Assembly: GCF_038789205.1 (NCBI RefSeq)
Contig: NZ_CP128355.1
Span: 1,860,001 to 1,924,000, forward strand
DNA length: 64,000 nucleotides
Reading direction: 5' to 3'
DNA from: Staphylococcus hsinchuensis
GTDB lineage: Bacteria > Bacillota > Bacilli > Staphylococcales > Staphylococcaceae
Shown here: piece after piece, positions 9,968 to 22,088 of the stretch
Layout of the letters: every line of letters begins with the position of its first letter
Position numbering within the stretch: the stretch's first letter is position 1
Made by a program: the position numbers and the translations under genes
Notes under the pieces: model-generated
Seen by the model: the letters and a program-made list of their open reading frames with translations, nothing else
The model's database searches: none
Told to the model about the DNA's origin: nothing

Positions 9968-12247
9968 CTAGTTCTCTTTCATTTCATTTCTAATCCATTG
10001 TTTCAGATTACCGAAATCTTCATACAACAATCTTTTCTCTACTTCAATTCTTTCAAGGCGTGCTTGGTAAAATTGACTTGATTCAATCGCCGTCTTTTCA
10101 GAAGAATGATTTATTTTAATTATACCCTCTTGCTGTTGGATAAATTCTAAATCGATAAATACTTTCAGAATGAACTTCAGTAACTCAGGCTTAATATTTA
10201 AATAATTGCAAAGTTGCATCCCATCTTTCGATAAATCTGTCTCTTGCTTAGCAATGAGCGCTTTATAACATTGCTTAAAGGTTTCAATCTTTGGCATACC
10301 GTCAAAATATACTGAATGCTTATGATTTAAGACGAGATAAATTTGTGAAGCGTTAATCATTTGTAAAGTAACTTGCAATTCTTTAATTGTCGCAGGTAAA
10401 TCTCTAAGTACATATTTTTCGTAATCGCGTGGCACATATTCGCCATAGAAATAATAATGCTCACCCAATTTTTCACTTTTTTCATGGATAAAATATGCAA
10501 CTTCTGTATCATTTTCCTCGAAATTGGTTGTTTTATTTTTACTACGGTAATCCAACACTTGTAAATTATTACTTGCTAGATCTTGAATCATAAATTGAGG
10601 AGATTGATGACCGTTCCACTCATTAATTTGTAATGTACCGATAACATTGATAGGTTGTTGTTGCCCTAATTCGTGTACGAGTTTACCATTTTGCCAATAG
10701 AGGGCTTGAAGTTGACTTTGACCTATTACGAGTTTTAAATGTCTTTTATCTTGGCCGATACCTTTCGCTTGATGTACGTTAACATCTTGTAATTCAAAGC
10801 AAGGGCTTGCAAAATCAGTACCGAATGGTCGCAACCTTTCAATATCACGAATGTTATCAATCGTTATCTCAGATTCATTAATTTGCACGTCTACCTTTTT
10901 ACTTGGTTCTAATGATGTTGTTTCAGCAAGTTGATCCATCCATGCATTTAACGCTTCTTGTAACGGCTCTACATTTTCAATAGGCATAGTCATACCAGCT
11001 GCCATATGATGACCACCAAATTTAGAAATTAAATCTGAATGACTATTTAATATTTCAAACATCGAAACTTGAGCGATACTTCGAGCTGAACCTTTCGCAT
11101 GGTCTTGAATATCATCAATATTCAATATCAATGTAGGTAAATGATATGTTTCGACTATTTTTGATGCAACGATACCTAGCACACCTTCATGCCAATCTCT
11201 TTCGGCAAGTAGTAAGAACTTATTGCCTTGTTGAACTTGTGTCTCAGCCATTTCTAAAGCTTGTTCTGTGATTTTTGCAACAATATCTTTACGTTCTTGA
11301 TTAAAGAATTCTACCTGTTCAGCGAGAAATTCTGCCTCGTCTTCAGAGTCTGACATTAATAATTCAGCTGCAAGTCCCGCATCTTCAAGTCTGCCCACTG
11401 CATTAAGTCTTGGGCCAATTACAAAACCGACCGTTTCTTCATTAATATCATCATTATAAGCAGCTTGCTTTAAAATGGACTTGATTGAAGGTGGACAATG
11501 ATCATTTAATACTTCTAAACCTTGTTTAACCAGTGTTCTATTTTCATTAGTTAAAGAAACTAAATCAGCTATTGTCCCTATAGCCACTAAACCTACAAAG
11601 TATGACGGCGGTTGTGATAATAAAGTTTGTGCTAATTTATAAGCTACGCCCGCACCACATAGATATTTAAAAGGATAATCAAAATCAGGATGCATTGGAT
11701 GTATGATTGAATGAGCATTCGGTAAAGTTCTACCGATTTCATGATGGTCTGTGACAATAACGTCAACGCCTAATTCTTGTATCATTTGAATTTCATCGTG
11801 ACCCTGGATGCCATTATCTACGGTGATAATAAGTGATATACCTTCATCATATGCATTTTTAAAGGCCATTTCATTTGGTCCATAACCTTCTGAAAAACGA
11901 TTTGGTATATACCAGCCAACGTGTGCACCAAGTTCTTTAAGCGTATTTACTAGTATTGTGGTTGATGTCACACCATCTGCATCATAATCTCCATAAACTA
12001 ATATCTTTTGATTTTGGTCAATAGCAAAGTTAATACGTTCTACTGCTTTTGACATATCGCTGAGTTGCCATGGATCATGTAATGTTTGTGTACCTGATAG
12101 TATTGAGTCAATCGTATCTTCAGCAATGAAACCTTTGCTTTCTAATATTTTCTTGACTATTGGAGATAACTTAAACTTAGATGCAACTTCTTCTGATATT
12201 TCAGTTTCGGGTGTTTGAATATCCCAATTAAATTTAGATTTAATCAT
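9968..12247 (-). CDS. recJ: Single-stranded-DNA 5'-3' exonuclease RecJ
   Basis: This roughly 759-residue DHH-family exonuclease carries GDYDADGVTS near residues 85-95, VTDHHE near 165, and later GGHHMAAGM of the DHHA1 domain. A C-terminal Firmicute-specific extension is present. I chose the ATG at 12245-12247 (MIKSKFNW) because GGGAGAG lies just upstream. An in-frame GTG 21 bases earlier would put that site inside the gene. It is co-transcribed with apt. Confidence 0.94.
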   Translation of the reverse strand: MIKSKFNWDIQTPETEISEEVASKFKLSPIVKKILESKGFIAEDTIDSILSGTQTLHDPWQLSDMSKAVERINFAIDQNQKILVYGDYDADGVTSTTILVNTLKELGAHVGWYIPNRFSEGYGPNEMAFKNAYDEGISLIITVDNGIQGHDEIQMIQELGVDVIVTDHHEIGRTLPNAHSIIHPMHPDFDYPFKYLCGAGVAYKLAQTLLSQPPSYFVGLVAIGTIADLVSLTNENRTLVKQGLEVLNDHCPPSIKSILKQAAYNDDINEETVGFVIGPRLNAVGRLEDAGLAAELLMSDSEDEAEFLAEQVEFFNQERKDIVAKITEQALEMAETQVQQGNKFLLLAERDWHEGVLGIVASKIVETYHLPTLILNIDDIQDHAKGSARSIAQVSMFEILNSHSDLISKFGGHHMAAGMTMPIENVEPLQEALNAWMDQLAETTSLEPSKKVDVQINESEITIDNIRDIERLRPFGTDFASPCFELQDVNVHQAKGIGQDKRHLKLVIGQSQLQALYWQNGKLVHELGQQQPINVIGTLQINEWNGHQSPQFMIQDLASNNLQVLDYRSKNKTTNFEENDTEVAYFIHEKSEKLGEHYYFYGEYVPRDYEKYVLRDLPATIKELQVTLQMINASQIYLVLNHKHSVYFDGMPKIETFKQCYKALIAKQETDLSKDGMQLCNYLNIKPELLKFILKVFIDLEFIQQQEGIIKINHSSEKTAIESSQFYQARLERIEVEKRLLYEDFGNLKQWIRNEMKEN

Positions 12248-12351
12248 ACGTCTCTCCCTCGTTTCCACAAGCCATTATACAAAAGATAACCTAAAATAAA
12301 AAGTAGTTTACCAGTGCCGTTACTTATTGTATTTATTTCATTTAAATTAAA

Positions 12352-12387
12352 AAGCCATAATTCATGATTTATCATGAATTATGGCTT
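12352..12387 (-). terminator. Terminator of secDF
   Basis: A perfect 17-bp stem (12352-12368/12371-12387) with a 2-nt centre is followed by a U-rich tail on the minus strand, 11 bp after the secDF stop. Confidence 0.9.
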
Positions 12388-12397
12388 CATCTGATTA

Positions 12398-14686
12398 TTA
12401 AACGAGGATTTTTTCGTCGTTTGATTTTTTCTTCTTATGAACAACTAATTTGTTGTTATCTGATTTTTTCAACTGACGTTTTTTCATAATGCCCCATAAA
12501 GGAACAGCGACGAAGACAGATGAGAATACACCTGAAATTAATCCGATTAATAATGCTAATGAGAAATTAAAGATACTGCTTGCACCTAAAATAAGTAGTG
12601 CTATAACTACAATTACAACAGTTAATACTGTAGTGATTGAACGTGTCATTGTCTGACGTATTGATCTATTCACAATATCATCAATTTGTGACTTGTCAGT
12701 AATCACTTTAACTTTTCGTAAGTTTTCTCTTACTCTATCGAATGTAACGATTGTGTCGTTGATAGAATAACCGATAATCGTTAACACAGCAGCGATAAAT
12801 GTGATGTCGACTTCAAGTCGGAATAAGCTGAATACAGCAACAATCATAAAGGCATCGTGTAATAATGACAAGATTGAGGCTAAGCCCATGCGCCATTCGA
12901 ATCTGAATGTGACATACAAGATAATACCAATTGCAGCATACGCAAGTGCTAACATTGCGTTCTTAGCAAGTTCTTGACCAATAACTGGTGATACCGTATT
13001 GACTGAAGGATCTTTACCAAATTCATCTTTAATCGTTGATTTAACTTTAGAGACTTCATCTTTTGATAAATCCTTTTTAAATTGAACAGTACCTTGCTTG
13101 CCATTACCACCTATAGAAACCTGATCAGGTTTGAAATCTTTTTGTTCCAATACTTTCGTTACCTTTTTATCGCTAACTTGATCTTTCGAGTCAAAATCAA
13201 CGCGTGTACCACTTGAGAAATCGATACCTAAATTCAATTTGAAAATGAATAAAATAATCGTTCCTACAAGTAATATTAAAACACTTAAAGAAAGTAATGG
13301 TTTAGCTAATTTCATGAAATTGATGCGTTCGTAAGGTGTTTTTAAATCGTGAACATCCTTACCTTCGTTGATATCATGAACATTCTTCTTATTAACACCA
13401 AACAACCATTTTGATTTCTTAAAGAAGTTTGATGAAACGAGTAATGATAATAAACCTCGTGATAAGAATACTGCTGTAACAAAGATCATTAAAATACCTA
13501 ATAATAACATTGTTGCGAAACCTTTTACTGAACTTTCACCGAAGAAGAATAGTACTGCTGCAGCAATGACAGTGGTTAACTGTGCATCGACGATTGTTAA
13601 GAAAGAGCTTTTATTTGCTTTCTTATACGCTTGTTTAAGCGTTCGACCAATCTTGAGTTCATCTTTTATCCGTTCGTACATAATGATATTAGCATCGACA
13701 GCCATACCTACACCAAGCACAAGGGCAGCAAGACCAGGTAATGTTAACACACCGGAAATAAAGTTAAATGCTAATAACGTTAAGTAAATATAAGCAGTTA
13801 ACGCTATTGTTGCAACGAGACCCGGTAATCGATAGAACCCAATCATAAATAAGTAAATTGCCGCAATACCAATAAGTGAAGCAAACACTGTTTTATTTAA
13901 GGCATCTTGACCAAATTGTGCTCCCACTGAGTTTGAATAAATCTCTTTTAAATCTACTGGTAATGAACCAGAATTTAATAAATCAGCTATTTGTTTGGCC
14001 TTTTTAACGCCTTCTTCACCATTGAAGTTACCAGAAATTTCAACGCTGTCTGAATTAATTGGTTTATCTACGGAAGCGGCAGATACGTATTTAGGCTTTT
14101 TGTGGTTTTCTTCTTTCTTTTTCTCTTTATGATAAGAATCGCCTTTTTCGTAATCTAACCACACAACCATCATATTTTCGCGTTTTTTAGAAATTTTTTC
14201 TGTAACTTTTCTAAATTTATCGCTATCTTTTACTTTAAATGTAACAGCGGGTTGGTTCGTATTTTGTTTAAATTCTTGCTTCGCAGAGCCCTGTTTCAGA
14301 TCTTTACCTGTTAACATTACGTGATCATTAGCATCACGAATCGTTAAGTTAGCTTGTGAAGATAAAATATCTCTCGCCTGTGATTGATTTTTAACTCCGG
14401 CAAGTTGAACACGGATTCTGTTTTTATCTTCGACTTGAATCTTCGGCTCCGAGACCCCTAAGACGTTGACACGATTTTCTAGCGTTTTTGCAGTTGCTTT
14501 TACTGCTTTATCGTCTACCTTATCGCCTTTTTGAAGAGGGTTAACTTGATATAATACTTCGAAACCACCTTGTAAATCTAGACCAAGGTTTACATCTTTT
14601 ACTACCTTTTTATATGTAAGTCCCATGCCCGCGAACAATAGAACTACAAGTAATAAGAACGCAACTATTCTACTACCTTTCTTCAC
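12398..14686 (-). CDS. secDF: SecDF fusion, protein-export accessory subunit
   Basis: This 762-residue protein fuses SecD (about residues 1-420) to SecF (about 455-745), the form normal in staphylococci and Bacillus. It uses proton flow to complete Sec-dependent export. An N-terminal helix is followed by DLQGG, a large extracytoplasmic P1-like domain, five SecD helices containing GVGMAVDANIIMYERIKDE, then SecF with its own helices and SINDTIVTFDRVREN. About twelve membrane segments in total. It is transcribed on its own, with a strong terminator and a long upstream gap. Confidence 0.96.
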   Translation of the reverse strand: MKKGSRIVAFLLLVVLLFAGMGLTYKKVVKDVNLGLDLQGGFEVLYQVNPLQKGDKVDDKAVKATAKTLENRVNVLGVSEPKIQVEDKNRIRVQLAGVKNQSQARDILSSQANLTIRDANDHVMLTGKDLKQGSAKQEFKQNTNQPAVTFKVKDSDKFRKVTEKISKKRENMMVVWLDYEKGDSYHKEKKKEENHKKPKYVSAASVDKPINSDSVEISGNFNGEEGVKKAKQIADLLNSGSLPVDLKEIYSNSVGAQFGQDALNKTVFASLIGIAAIYLFMIGFYRLPGLVATIALTAYIYLTLLAFNFISGVLTLPGLAALVLGVGMAVDANIIMYERIKDELKIGRTLKQAYKKANKSSFLTIVDAQLTTVIAAAVLFFFGESSVKGFATMLLLGILMIFVTAVFLSRGLLSLLVSSNFFKKSKWLFGVNKKNVHDINEGKDVHDLKTPYERINFMKLAKPLLSLSVLILLVGTIILFIFKLNLGIDFSSGTRVDFDSKDQVSDKKVTKVLEQKDFKPDQVSIGGNGKQGTVQFKKDLSKDEVSKVKSTIKDEFGKDPSVNTVSPVIGQELAKNAMLALAYAAIGIILYVTFRFEWRMGLASILSLLHDAFMIVAVFSLFRLEVDITFIAAVLTIIGYSINDTIVTFDRVRENLRKVKVITDKSQIDDIVNRSIRQTMTRSITTVLTVVIVVIALLILGASSIFNFSLALLIGLISGVFSSVFVAVPLWGIMKKRQLKKSDNNKLVVHKKKKSNDEKILV

Positions 14687-15042
14687 TTGAACACCTCATT
14701 GTAAGCTTATGTTTTAAGAATACTCGATTAAATCATAATATTGCAAGTTAAAGTCTATAATTATGATTTTCTAACGGCGATATATATCTTAACATATTAC
14801 ATTGTTTGTAAAAACAAACACATGAAATCATTTTTACAATCCTTTCGATTGAACATGCGTCATTGTATCACTTTTGGTAAATTTAATAAAAATGACAACT
14901 ACTATAGTATAACATGTATTGTCAATTTCCTTAAAAGCAAATCAAAATAAACAATGACCAAATATACCACTCATCCATTTTGTTTTTTTGAAATATAAAA
15001 TGATATTTTCCAGTAAAAGTGAATAAATTTGAACAAATACAA
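14687..15042. other. AT-rich gap upstream of secDF, no gene seen
   Basis: It should contain the secDF promoter. A TTGACA on the minus strand (near 14925) has no well-spaced -10 box. A plus-strand open frame at 14741-14950 lacks a ribosome site and resembles nothing, so I do not call it a gene. Confidence 0.5.
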
Positions 15043-15082
15043 AAACGATGACCTCTACAAATAGCTGTAGAAATCATCGTTT
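15043..15082 (-). terminator. Terminator after yajC
   Basis: Outer arms 15043-15051/15074-15082 and inner arms 15054-15059/15066-15071 form a long hairpin. A U-run follows on the minus strand. It probably ends the queA-tgt-yajC transcript. Confidence 0.85.
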
Positions 15083-15154
15083 ATTTTAATATGTGTAATA
15101 TCAATGTCTTAAACACTTTACACATTTATTCTTCGTGAACCTTCAGTTTTACAA

Positions 15155-15415
15155 CTATGAAGGATCAACTTGTTTGATTGCTGGTTTTTCTAAAGTAACT
15201 TCAGTGCCACTGCCATTTAAAGTTAATACAACAGTTGTTTCATCAACACTACGTACTGTACCTTTAATACCACCAATTGTAGTTACGCGTTGACCTGATT
15301 CAATTTGATTGATCATTTCACGATGCTGTTTTGCTTTCTTTTGTTGTGGACGAATCATTAAGAAATACATTAATACGATTAATAAGACAGGAAAAATAAA
15401 CTGTAATGTATTCAT
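15155..15415 (-). CDS. yajC: YajC, Sec translocon accessory subunit
   Basis: This 86-residue protein has one N-terminal transmembrane helix (about residues 5-22), then MIRPQQKKAK, the YajC signature, and a small cytoplasmic domain with RVTTIGGIKGTV. It associates with SecDF at the translocon. It follows tgt by 17 bp, as in most Firmicutes, and lies just upstream of secDF but is separated from it by a terminator. Confidence 0.95.
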   Translation of the reverse strand: MNTLQFIFPVLLIVLMYFLMIRPQQKKAKQHREMINQIESGQRVTTIGGIKGTVRSVDETTVVLTLNGSGTEVTLEKPAIKQVDPS

Positions 15416-15432
15416 TATTATAAAACTCCTTT

Positions 15433-16575
<1,143 letters not shown>

Positions 16576-16592
16576 TTATTTCAATCCTTTCA

Positions 16593-17618
16593 CTATATGA
16601 TTAACATAGCATCTCCAAAACTAAAGAATCTATATTTCATCTCCACTGCTTCTTTATATGCATTTAATATATTATCACGTGTACTAAACGCTGAAACTAA
16701 CATTACGAGCGTTGATTTTGGCAAATGGAAATTTGTGATAAGTGCATCTATTGCTTTGTATTGAAATCCTGGGAAGATAAATATATCTGTCCAACCACTT
16801 TGCGCCTTAAATTCTGTATGATTTTGCATAATAGTTTCAAGCGTTCGTGTTGTCGTTGTACCAACTGACACAATCTTTTTACCACGTGCTTTTGTATCAT
16901 TTAATAAGTCTGCAGTTTGTTGATCCATTTGATAATACTCACTATGCATTTCATGGTCATCTATATTATCAACACTTACAGGTCTAAATGTGCCTAAACC
17001 TACATGCAACGTTATAAAGGCAATGTTTACGCCTTTTTCACGAATTTGTTCCAACAATGCATCTGTAAAGTGTAATCCTGCTGTTGGTGCAGCAGCTGAA
17101 CCAATCGCTTTAGCGTATACAGTTTGGTATCGATCAGGGTCATCTAAACGTTCTTTAATATATGGAGGTAATGGCATTTCTCCTAATTCATCTAAACGTT
17201 CTTGTAAAATACCTTCATAGTGTAAACGCATAATACGACCGCCCTGATTTAGTTCTTCAACGCATTCAGCCTTTATTTTGCCTTCTCCAAATGTTAAAAC
17301 CTGACCTATTTTGACACGTTTAGCTGGTTTAAGTAATACTTCCCAATCGTTGCCTTCGATTTGGTTTAACATTAACATTTCTACCTTTGCGCCAGTTTCT
17401 TCTTTTAGCCCAAATAATCGTGCTGGCATTACACGTGTATCATTAAGAACGAGCGTGTCGCCTTTCTCAAAATAATCAATAACATCTTTAAACTGTTTAT
17501 GCTCTGTTTCTCCAGTAGATCTGCCTAAAACAAGCAATCGACTTTGATCCCTATTTTTCAATGGGGTTTGAGCGATTAAAGATTCCGGTAAATCATAATC
17601 AAATGCTTCAATTTCCAA
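16593..17618 (-). CDS. queA: S-adenosylmethionine:tRNA ribosyltransferase-isomerase QueA
   Basis: This 341-residue enzyme makes epoxyqueuosine on tRNA. Typical segments are [26 protein letters not shown] and TLHVGLGTF. The best start is a TTG at 17616-17618 (reading [13 protein letters not shown]). GAGAGGG lies 6 nt upstream, and the length then equals that of relatives as I recall them. Upstream ATGs in the same frame fall inside ruvB. It begins one base after the ruvB stop codon. Confidence 0.93.
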   Translation of the reverse strand: MEIEAFDYDLPESLIAQTPLKNRDQSRLLVLGRSTGETEHKQFKDVIDYFEKGDTLVLNDTRVMPARLFGLKEETGAKVEMLMLNQIEGNDWEVLLKPAKRVKIGQVLTFGEGKIKAECVEELNQGGRIMRLHYEGILQERLDELGEMPLPPYIKERLDDPDRYQTVYAKAIGSAAAPTAGLHFTDALLEQIREKGVNIAFITLHVGLGTFRPVSVDNIDDHEMHSEYYQMDQQTADLLNDTKARGKKIVSVGTTTTRTLETIMQNHTEFKAQSGWTDIFIFPGFQYKAIDALITNFHLPKSTLVMLVSAFSTRDNILNAYKEAVEMKYRFFSFGDAMLII

Positions 17619-17619
17619 A

Positions 17620-18621
17620 TTATTCCCTCTCTCCATGCATATTAAAATGTTCGAACGCATATGCCGTCGCTTTACGTCCTCTCGGTGTGCGCTCAAGGAA
17701 ACCTTTTTGAATTAAAAATGGTTCATAAACATCTTCAATGGTCACACGTTCTTCACCAATTGATACAGCAATCGTATCTAGACCAACTGGTCCACCATTG
17801 TATTGCTTTAATATACAATTCATCATTTTATGATCAATATAATCAAGACCTTCATCATCAATCTGCAGCAACTCTAAAGAACGCTTTGTGGTACGAATTT
17901 TAATATAGTCATCATCTTCCACCTGTTGAAAATCCCTCACTCTTTTAAGTAAACGATTGGCAACACGTGGTGTGCCTCTACTTCTCTTAGCTAATTCACT
18001 CGCACTTTCATCATCAATTTGAGTACCAAGTACTTCTGCTGTTCGCAATATAATTTCTTTCAAATCTTGTTCTTTATAATATTCTAATCTTAGATGAACA
18101 CCAAATCTATCACGTAAAGGTGCTGATAAACTACCTGATCTCGTTGTAGCTCCTATGAGTGTAAATGGTGGCAAATCTATACGAATACTACGTGCTTCCT
18201 CGCCTTTTCCAATGACAATATCTAAGAAGAAATCTTCCATTGCTGAATATAATACTTCTTCAACGACACTACTCAAGCGATGTATTTCATCAATAAACAA
18301 AACATCGCCAGGTTGTAATCCAGATAATATTGCTGCTAAATCACCAGGTCGTTCAATGGAAGGACCCGTTATTGTTCTCATATTGACTTCCATCTCGTTC
18401 GCTATAATATTTGATAATGTCGTTTTACCTAACCCAGGGGGACCAAATAACAACACGTGATCTAATGGTTCTTGTCTCATTTTAGCTGCTTTAATAAAAA
18501 CTTCTAGATTTGACTTTATAGTTGATTGACCGATATATTGTCTTAATTTGGTTGGCCTTAACGACAATTCAAAGTTAGATTCGTCATCATGTAATGATTG
18601 ATCTACCATTCGATCATCCAT
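17620..18621 (-). CDS. ruvB: Holliday junction helicase motor RuvB
   Basis: This 333-residue AAA+ motor drives Holliday-junction branch migration with RuvA. Walker A GPPGLGKT is at residues 60-67, Walker B is LFIDEIHRL, sensor 1 is GATTRSG, and a winged-helix DNA-binding domain ends the protein. It lies 34 bp downstream of ruvA. No ruvC is present, as expected in Firmicutes, which use RecU. Confidence 0.97.
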   Translation of the reverse strand: MDDRMVDQSLHDDESNFELSLRPTKLRQYIGQSTIKSNLEVFIKAAKMRQEPLDHVLLFGPPGLGKTTLSNIIANEMEVNMRTITGPSIERPGDLAAILSGLQPGDVLFIDEIHRLSSVVEEVLYSAMEDFFLDIVIGKGEEARSIRIDLPPFTLIGATTRSGSLSAPLRDRFGVHLRLEYYKEQDLKEIILRTAEVLGTQIDDESASELAKRSRGTPRVANRLLKRVRDFQQVEDDDYIKIRTTKRSLELLQIDDEGLDYIDHKMMNCILKQYNGGPVGLDTIAVSIGEERVTIEDVYEPFLIQKGFLERTPRGRKATAYAFEHFNMHGERE

Positions 18622-18655
18622 GTTTAATCCCCCTTATAATACATAATTTATCATA

Positions 18656-19255
18656 TTAAGAAACGAGTAATTGTAAACCGCGTTTAACTGCGTCATCTAC
18701 AGACTCAACTGTTTCTTTATTTAAGGCTTTTTCCACCTTTGTAAGTTCTCGTTTTGAATAACCTAACGCACCTAGAGCAAGTAACGCTTCTTCGATTAAC
18801 GGTGATTGATCAGACGTTTCTTCGTGAGTTAGCACTTGTTGTTCTTCTGTATCATTAACTTGAACTTTACCTTTTAAATCTAAAACGATTTGTCGTGCTG
18901 TTTTCTTTCCGATACCTGGAAATTTAGTGAGGTACGCATCATTTTCATTTTCAATTGCTATTTTAACTTCGTTTGGCGTACTCGTTGCTAATATAGCAAG
19001 CGCAGATTTTGGTCCAATACCAGTTACTTTAATTAAATTTAGAAACATCTCTTTCTCTTCTTGATTTATAAAACCATAAAGTAACTGAGCATCTTCACGT
19101 ACGATTAAAGACGTAAAGATTTTTAATTCATTATCTAAATATTTCTGAAATCGATAGGAATTGGGTGTCTGTATTTCATAACCAACTCCACCCGTTTCAA
19201 CAACAACATGTGTTGGATATAATTCTGTTAAAGTTCCTTTTACATATGCATACAT
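18656..19255 (-). CDS. ruvA: Holliday junction-binding protein RuvA
   Basis: This 199-residue protein has an N-terminal OB fold (MYAYVKGTL), two helix-hairpin-helix motifs ([13 protein letters not shown] and [19 protein letters not shown]), and a C-terminal domain III (about 150-199) that contacts RuvB. Full length. It lies 13 bp downstream of the ACT-domain gene. Confidence 0.96.
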   Translation of the reverse strand: MYAYVKGTLTELYPTHVVVETGGVGYEIQTPNSYRFQKYLDNELKIFTSLIVREDAQLLYGFINQEEKEMFLNLIKVTGIGPKSALAILATSTPNEVKIAIENENDAYLTKFPGIGKKTARQIVLDLKGKVQVNDTEEQQVLTHEETSDQSPLIEEALLALGALGYSKRELTKVEKALNKETVESVDDAVKRGLQLLVS

Positions 19256-19268
19256 CTATTTTACTCCC

Positions 19269-19724
19269 TTACATTGACATACTGATTAATTCTACTTTAG
19301 AAATATGGTCAATGGTTTTTATAGATTCCATAATATCATCAATTTCCAAATCTGTTGCTTGTGCATCTAATGAAAGCGTAATAGTTGCTCTGCCTTCCAT
19401 CGGGATACTTTGATGTATCGTCAGTACTGATAGGCTTAAACTGGATAACTTATTAAGTACATTCGCTAACATACCAACCATGTCGTTAACATATAGAATT
19501 AATGTAAATTCTCTCGTTTCTTCTTTTTTGTCATCAATAGGAAAAATTGTATCTCGATATTTATAAAATGCACTTCTCGATAAGTTATGTTGTTTAACAG
19601 CTTCAAATATGGACAGTGATGGATCTTTCTTCAAAGCATCTTTAATTTCAAGTGTTTTAACAACCGATTCTGGAAGTACGTCTTCTCTAATTAAATAAAA
19701 CTTTTTATGATCGTTTGTGTCCAT
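19269..19724 (-). CDS. ACT domain-containing protein, PheB family
   Basis: This 151-residue protein has an N-terminal helix-turn-helix-like part (SRSAFYKYRDTIFP) and a C-terminal ACT domain (about residues 75-148, with LYVNDMVGMLANVLN). ACT domains bind small ligands such as amino acids. In Bacillus the homologue next to obg is called PheB, but a chorismate mutase activity is doubtful. I chose the ATG at 19722-19724, 8 nt after AGGAG. A GTG nine bases earlier is too near that site. It lies 11 bp downstream of obg. Confidence 0.85.
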   Translation of the reverse strand: MDTNDHKKFYLIREDVLPESVVKTLEIKDALKKDPSLSIFEAVKQHNLSRSAFYKYRDTIFPIDDKKEETREFTLILYVNDMVGMLANVLNKLSSLSLSVLTIHQSIPMEGRATITLSLDAQATDLEIDDIMESIKTIDHISKVELISMSM

Positions 19725-19735
19725 ATTTAGCACTC

Positions 19736-21031
19736 CTATTCAACAAATTCGAATTCTCCACCTAAGATTCTTACGATATCGCCATTTTCACAGCCACGTG
19801 CACGTAAGGCATCATCAATACCCATAGAGCGCATTTGACGTGCAAATCGACGTACTGCTGGTTCACTATTAAAGTCAGTCATCTTGAATATACGTTCAAT
19901 CGATTTACCACTTACTACATAAGCAGCATCATCATCACGTGTAATTGTAAATTTATCTTGATCTGGCGTATGTTTATAAACCACACGGTTAATACCCATT
20001 GCTTCATCGTCAACTTTGGTGAAATCTATGTCTTTCACTTCTTCTAATTTGTCAGCAATTGTGTATAGCAACTCATCAATGTGATCATGTTTGAAAGTAG
20101 ACATAGGTATAATTTGCATTGTTTCATCATTTAATTGTTCTTTAAATAATTCTAAATTATCCTCTGCATCTGGCATGTCCATTTTATTCGCCACCAAGAT
20201 TTGAGGGCGATCTTCTAATCGTTGCTCATAGGCTTTTAATTCTTCTTTTATCACTTTATAGTCTTCAAAAGGATCTCTACCTTCTGAACCACTCATATCA
20301 ATCATGTGTACTATTACTTTCGTACGTTCAACATGTCGTAAAAATTGATGTCCAAGCCCTACGCCATCTGACGCACCTTCGATTAAACCTGGTAAGTCTG
20401 CCATGACGAAACTTCTATTATCTTTCGTAGATACCACACCTAAATTAGGCTTAATCGTTGTAAAATGATAAGCACCGATTTTTGGTTTTGCTTTTGAAAC
20501 TATTGACAATAATGTTGATTTACCTACACTTGGGAAACCAACTAATCCGACATCTGCAAGTAATTTCAGTTCTAATGTGACATCAATTTCTTCACCTGGT
20601 TCACCATTTTCACTAAAATCAGGTGCAGGGTTCCTTGGTGATGCAAATCGTGAATTTCCACGACCACCGCGACCTCCTTTAGCAACCACAGCACGTTGGC
20701 CATGCTCAACTAAATCGGCTAATACTTCTTCTGTTTCTAAGCTCTTAATAATTGTGCCAGGTGGTACTTTCAATACTAAATCTTCTGCATTTTTACCATG
20801 CATATTACTACTTTGTCCGCCTTCGCCACGTTTAGCTTTGAAATGAGTTTGGTATCTAAAGTCTAATAAGGTACTTAAACCTTCATCTACTTCAAACACG
20901 ACATCTGCACCGTCTCCACCATCGCCACCAGCTGGGCCTCCAAACGGCACATATTTTTCTCTTCTATAGGCAGTTATACCATTACCACCATCACCTGCTT
21001 TAAGTGATATTTTAACTTGATCGACAAACAT
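19736..21031 (-). CDS. obg: Obg GTPase
   Basis: This 431-residue essential GTPase is involved in 50S assembly and the stringent response. It has the glycine-rich Obg fold ([23 protein letters not shown]), a GTPase domain with [18 protein letters not shown] and NKMD, and a C-terminal OCT domain. The ATG at 21029-21031 ([11 protein letters not shown]) is preceded by GAGGTG. An extended -10 (TGC-TATAAT, 21076-21081) upstream may be its promoter. Confidence 0.95.
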   Translation of the reverse strand: MFVDQVKISLKAGDGGNGITAYRREKYVPFGGPAGGDGGDGADVVFEVDEGLSTLLDFRYQTHFKAKRGEGGQSSNMHGKNAEDLVLKVPPGTIIKSLETEEVLADLVEHGQRAVVAKGGRGGRGNSRFASPRNPAPDFSENGEPGEEIDVTLELKLLADVGLVGFPSVGKSTLLSIVSKAKPKIGAYHFTTIKPNLGVVSTKDNRSFVMADLPGLIEGASDGVGLGHQFLRHVERTKVIVHMIDMSGSEGRDPFEDYKVIKEELKAYEQRLEDRPQILVANKMDMPDAEDNLELFKEQLNDETMQIIPMSTFKHDHIDELLYTIADKLEEVKDIDFTKVDDEAMGINRVVYKHTPDQDKFTITRDDDAAYVVSGKSIERIFKMTDFNSEPAVRRFARQMRSMGIDDALRARGCENGDIVRILGGEFEFVE

Positions 21032-21119
21032 GATTTCACCTCTTTTTCTCAATTTACTTTTATCGTATCTTTTTTATTATAGCATTATCTAGCTTTGTAG
21101 AAAATAAAGACAAAAAAGA

Positions 21120-21146
21120 AACACCAGAAGTATAACTTCTGGTGTT
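21120..21146 (-). terminator. Terminator of rplU-prp-rpmA
   Basis: A perfect 12-bp stem (21120-21131/21135-21146) with a 3-nt loop and a U-run on the minus strand, 15 bp after rpmA. Confidence 0.9.
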
Positions 21147-21160
21147 ACCGAAGACAAAAA

Positions 21161-21445
21161 TTACTCAGCTGCTGCGTATACAGAAACTTGTTTTTTGTCG
21201 CGACCTTTACGTTCATATTTAACAACGCCGTCGATTTTAGCGAATAATGTATCGTCTCCACCACGACCTACATTTTCACCAGGATAAATTTTAGTACCAC
21301 GTTGGCGGAAAAGAATTGAACCACCAGTTACGTATTGACCGTCAGCACGTTTAGCACCTAAACGTTTTGATTCTGAGTCACGGCCGTTTTTTGTAGAACT
21401 TACCCCTTTTTTAGATGCGAAGAACTGTAAGTTTAATTTTAACAT
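21161..21445 (-). CDS. rpmA: 50S ribosomal protein L27, with cleavable N-terminal extension
   Basis: This is a 94-residue L27. The start at 21443-21445 gives [17 protein letters not shown]. The nine residues before ASKKG form the Firmicute-type extension that the protease Prp must remove so the L27 tail can reach the peptidyl-transferase centre. The rest ([19 protein letters not shown]) is standard. The prp gene lies directly upstream, 11 bp away. Confidence 0.96.
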   Translation of the reverse strand: MLKLNLQFFASKKGVSSTKNGRDSESKRLGAKRADGQYVTGGSILFRQRGTKIYPGENVGRGGDDTLFAKIDGVVKYERKGRDKKQVSVYAAAE

Positions 21446-21456
21446 TTGGTTGCACC

Positions 21457-21777
21457 TCACTTATAATTTAATCTAATATTTTCTTTATAGTCTTCTTCAA
21501 TAGTTTGTAACGATACGAGCATAGCTTGAAGAATTAATTGCGCTTGTTCATTGTTTGTATCAACACTTCTGATGTGGAAGTATCCTCCATCATCGGCGTA
21601 ATCGATATCTGGTTTTTCAGTCGTTAGTCCCATAATAGCATTCACGCTACCAAATAGAACTGCTGAAGCACCAGCACACACGAGATCATGTCCGTAATCG
21701 CCAGCTTCTGCATGACCATCCATAATCACGTCTGTTACTTGACCATCGTCATTTAATGTAACATCAACTTTAATCAT
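21457..21777 (-). CDS. prp: Ribosomal-processing cysteine protease Prp
   Basis: This 106-residue protease removes the N-terminal extension of L27. The catalytic pair is present: H22 in MDGHAEAG and C34 in [11 protein letters not shown]. Length matches the family. It sits between rplU (2 bp upstream) and rpmA (11 bp downstream), the conserved order in species whose L27 carries the extension. Confidence 0.94.
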   Translation of the reverse strand: MIKVDVTLNDDGQVTDVIMDGHAEAGDYGHDLVCAGASAVLFGSVNAIMGLTTEKPDIDYADDGGYFHIRSVDTNNEQAQLILQAMLVSLQTIEEDYKENIRLNYK

Positions 21778-21779
21778 AA

Positions 21780-22088
21780 TTATGCGTTGATTTTGTCGAT
21801 TGTTAATTTAGTGTAAGGTTGACGATGACCTTGTTTACGCTTAGAGTCTTTACGACGTTTATAAGTGAAAACAGTGATTTTCTTACCGCGACCGTGCTTT
21901 TGCACTGTAGCAGAAACTGAAGCACCTTCAACTGTTGGCGCACCAACTTTCACTGCGTCTCCACCTACAAATAGTACTTTATCGAAAGTGAAAGAATCAC
22001 CTTCGTTTGCAGCTAATTTTTCTACAAAGATCTCTTGACCTTCTTCAACTTTAACTTGTTTACCGCCTGTTTCAATAATAGCAAACAT
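21780..22088 (-). CDS. rplU: 50S ribosomal protein L21
   Basis: This 102-residue L21 has the [11 protein letters not shown] start and a C-terminal [19 protein letters not shown] segment for 23S rRNA binding. The ATG at 22086-22088 is preceded by AGGAGGTG. A GTG nine bases earlier overlaps that site. It heads the rplU-prp-rpmA operon, behind a leader of about 100 nt. Confidence 0.97.
   Translation of the reverse strand: MFAIIETGGKQVKVEEGQEIFVEKLAANEGDSFTFDKVLFVGGDAVKVGAPTVEGASVSATVQKHGRGKKITVFTYKRRKDSKRKQGHRQPYTKLTIDKINA

Noticed and set aside
14880..14935. TTGACA with TATACT in the secDF upstream region
   Set aside because: Spacing is only about 10 bp, which would not work as a sigma-A promoter.
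14741..14950. 69-codon plus-strand frame in the secDF upstream gap
   Set aside because: No ribosome site, no promoter, low-complexity composition and no recognisable family.
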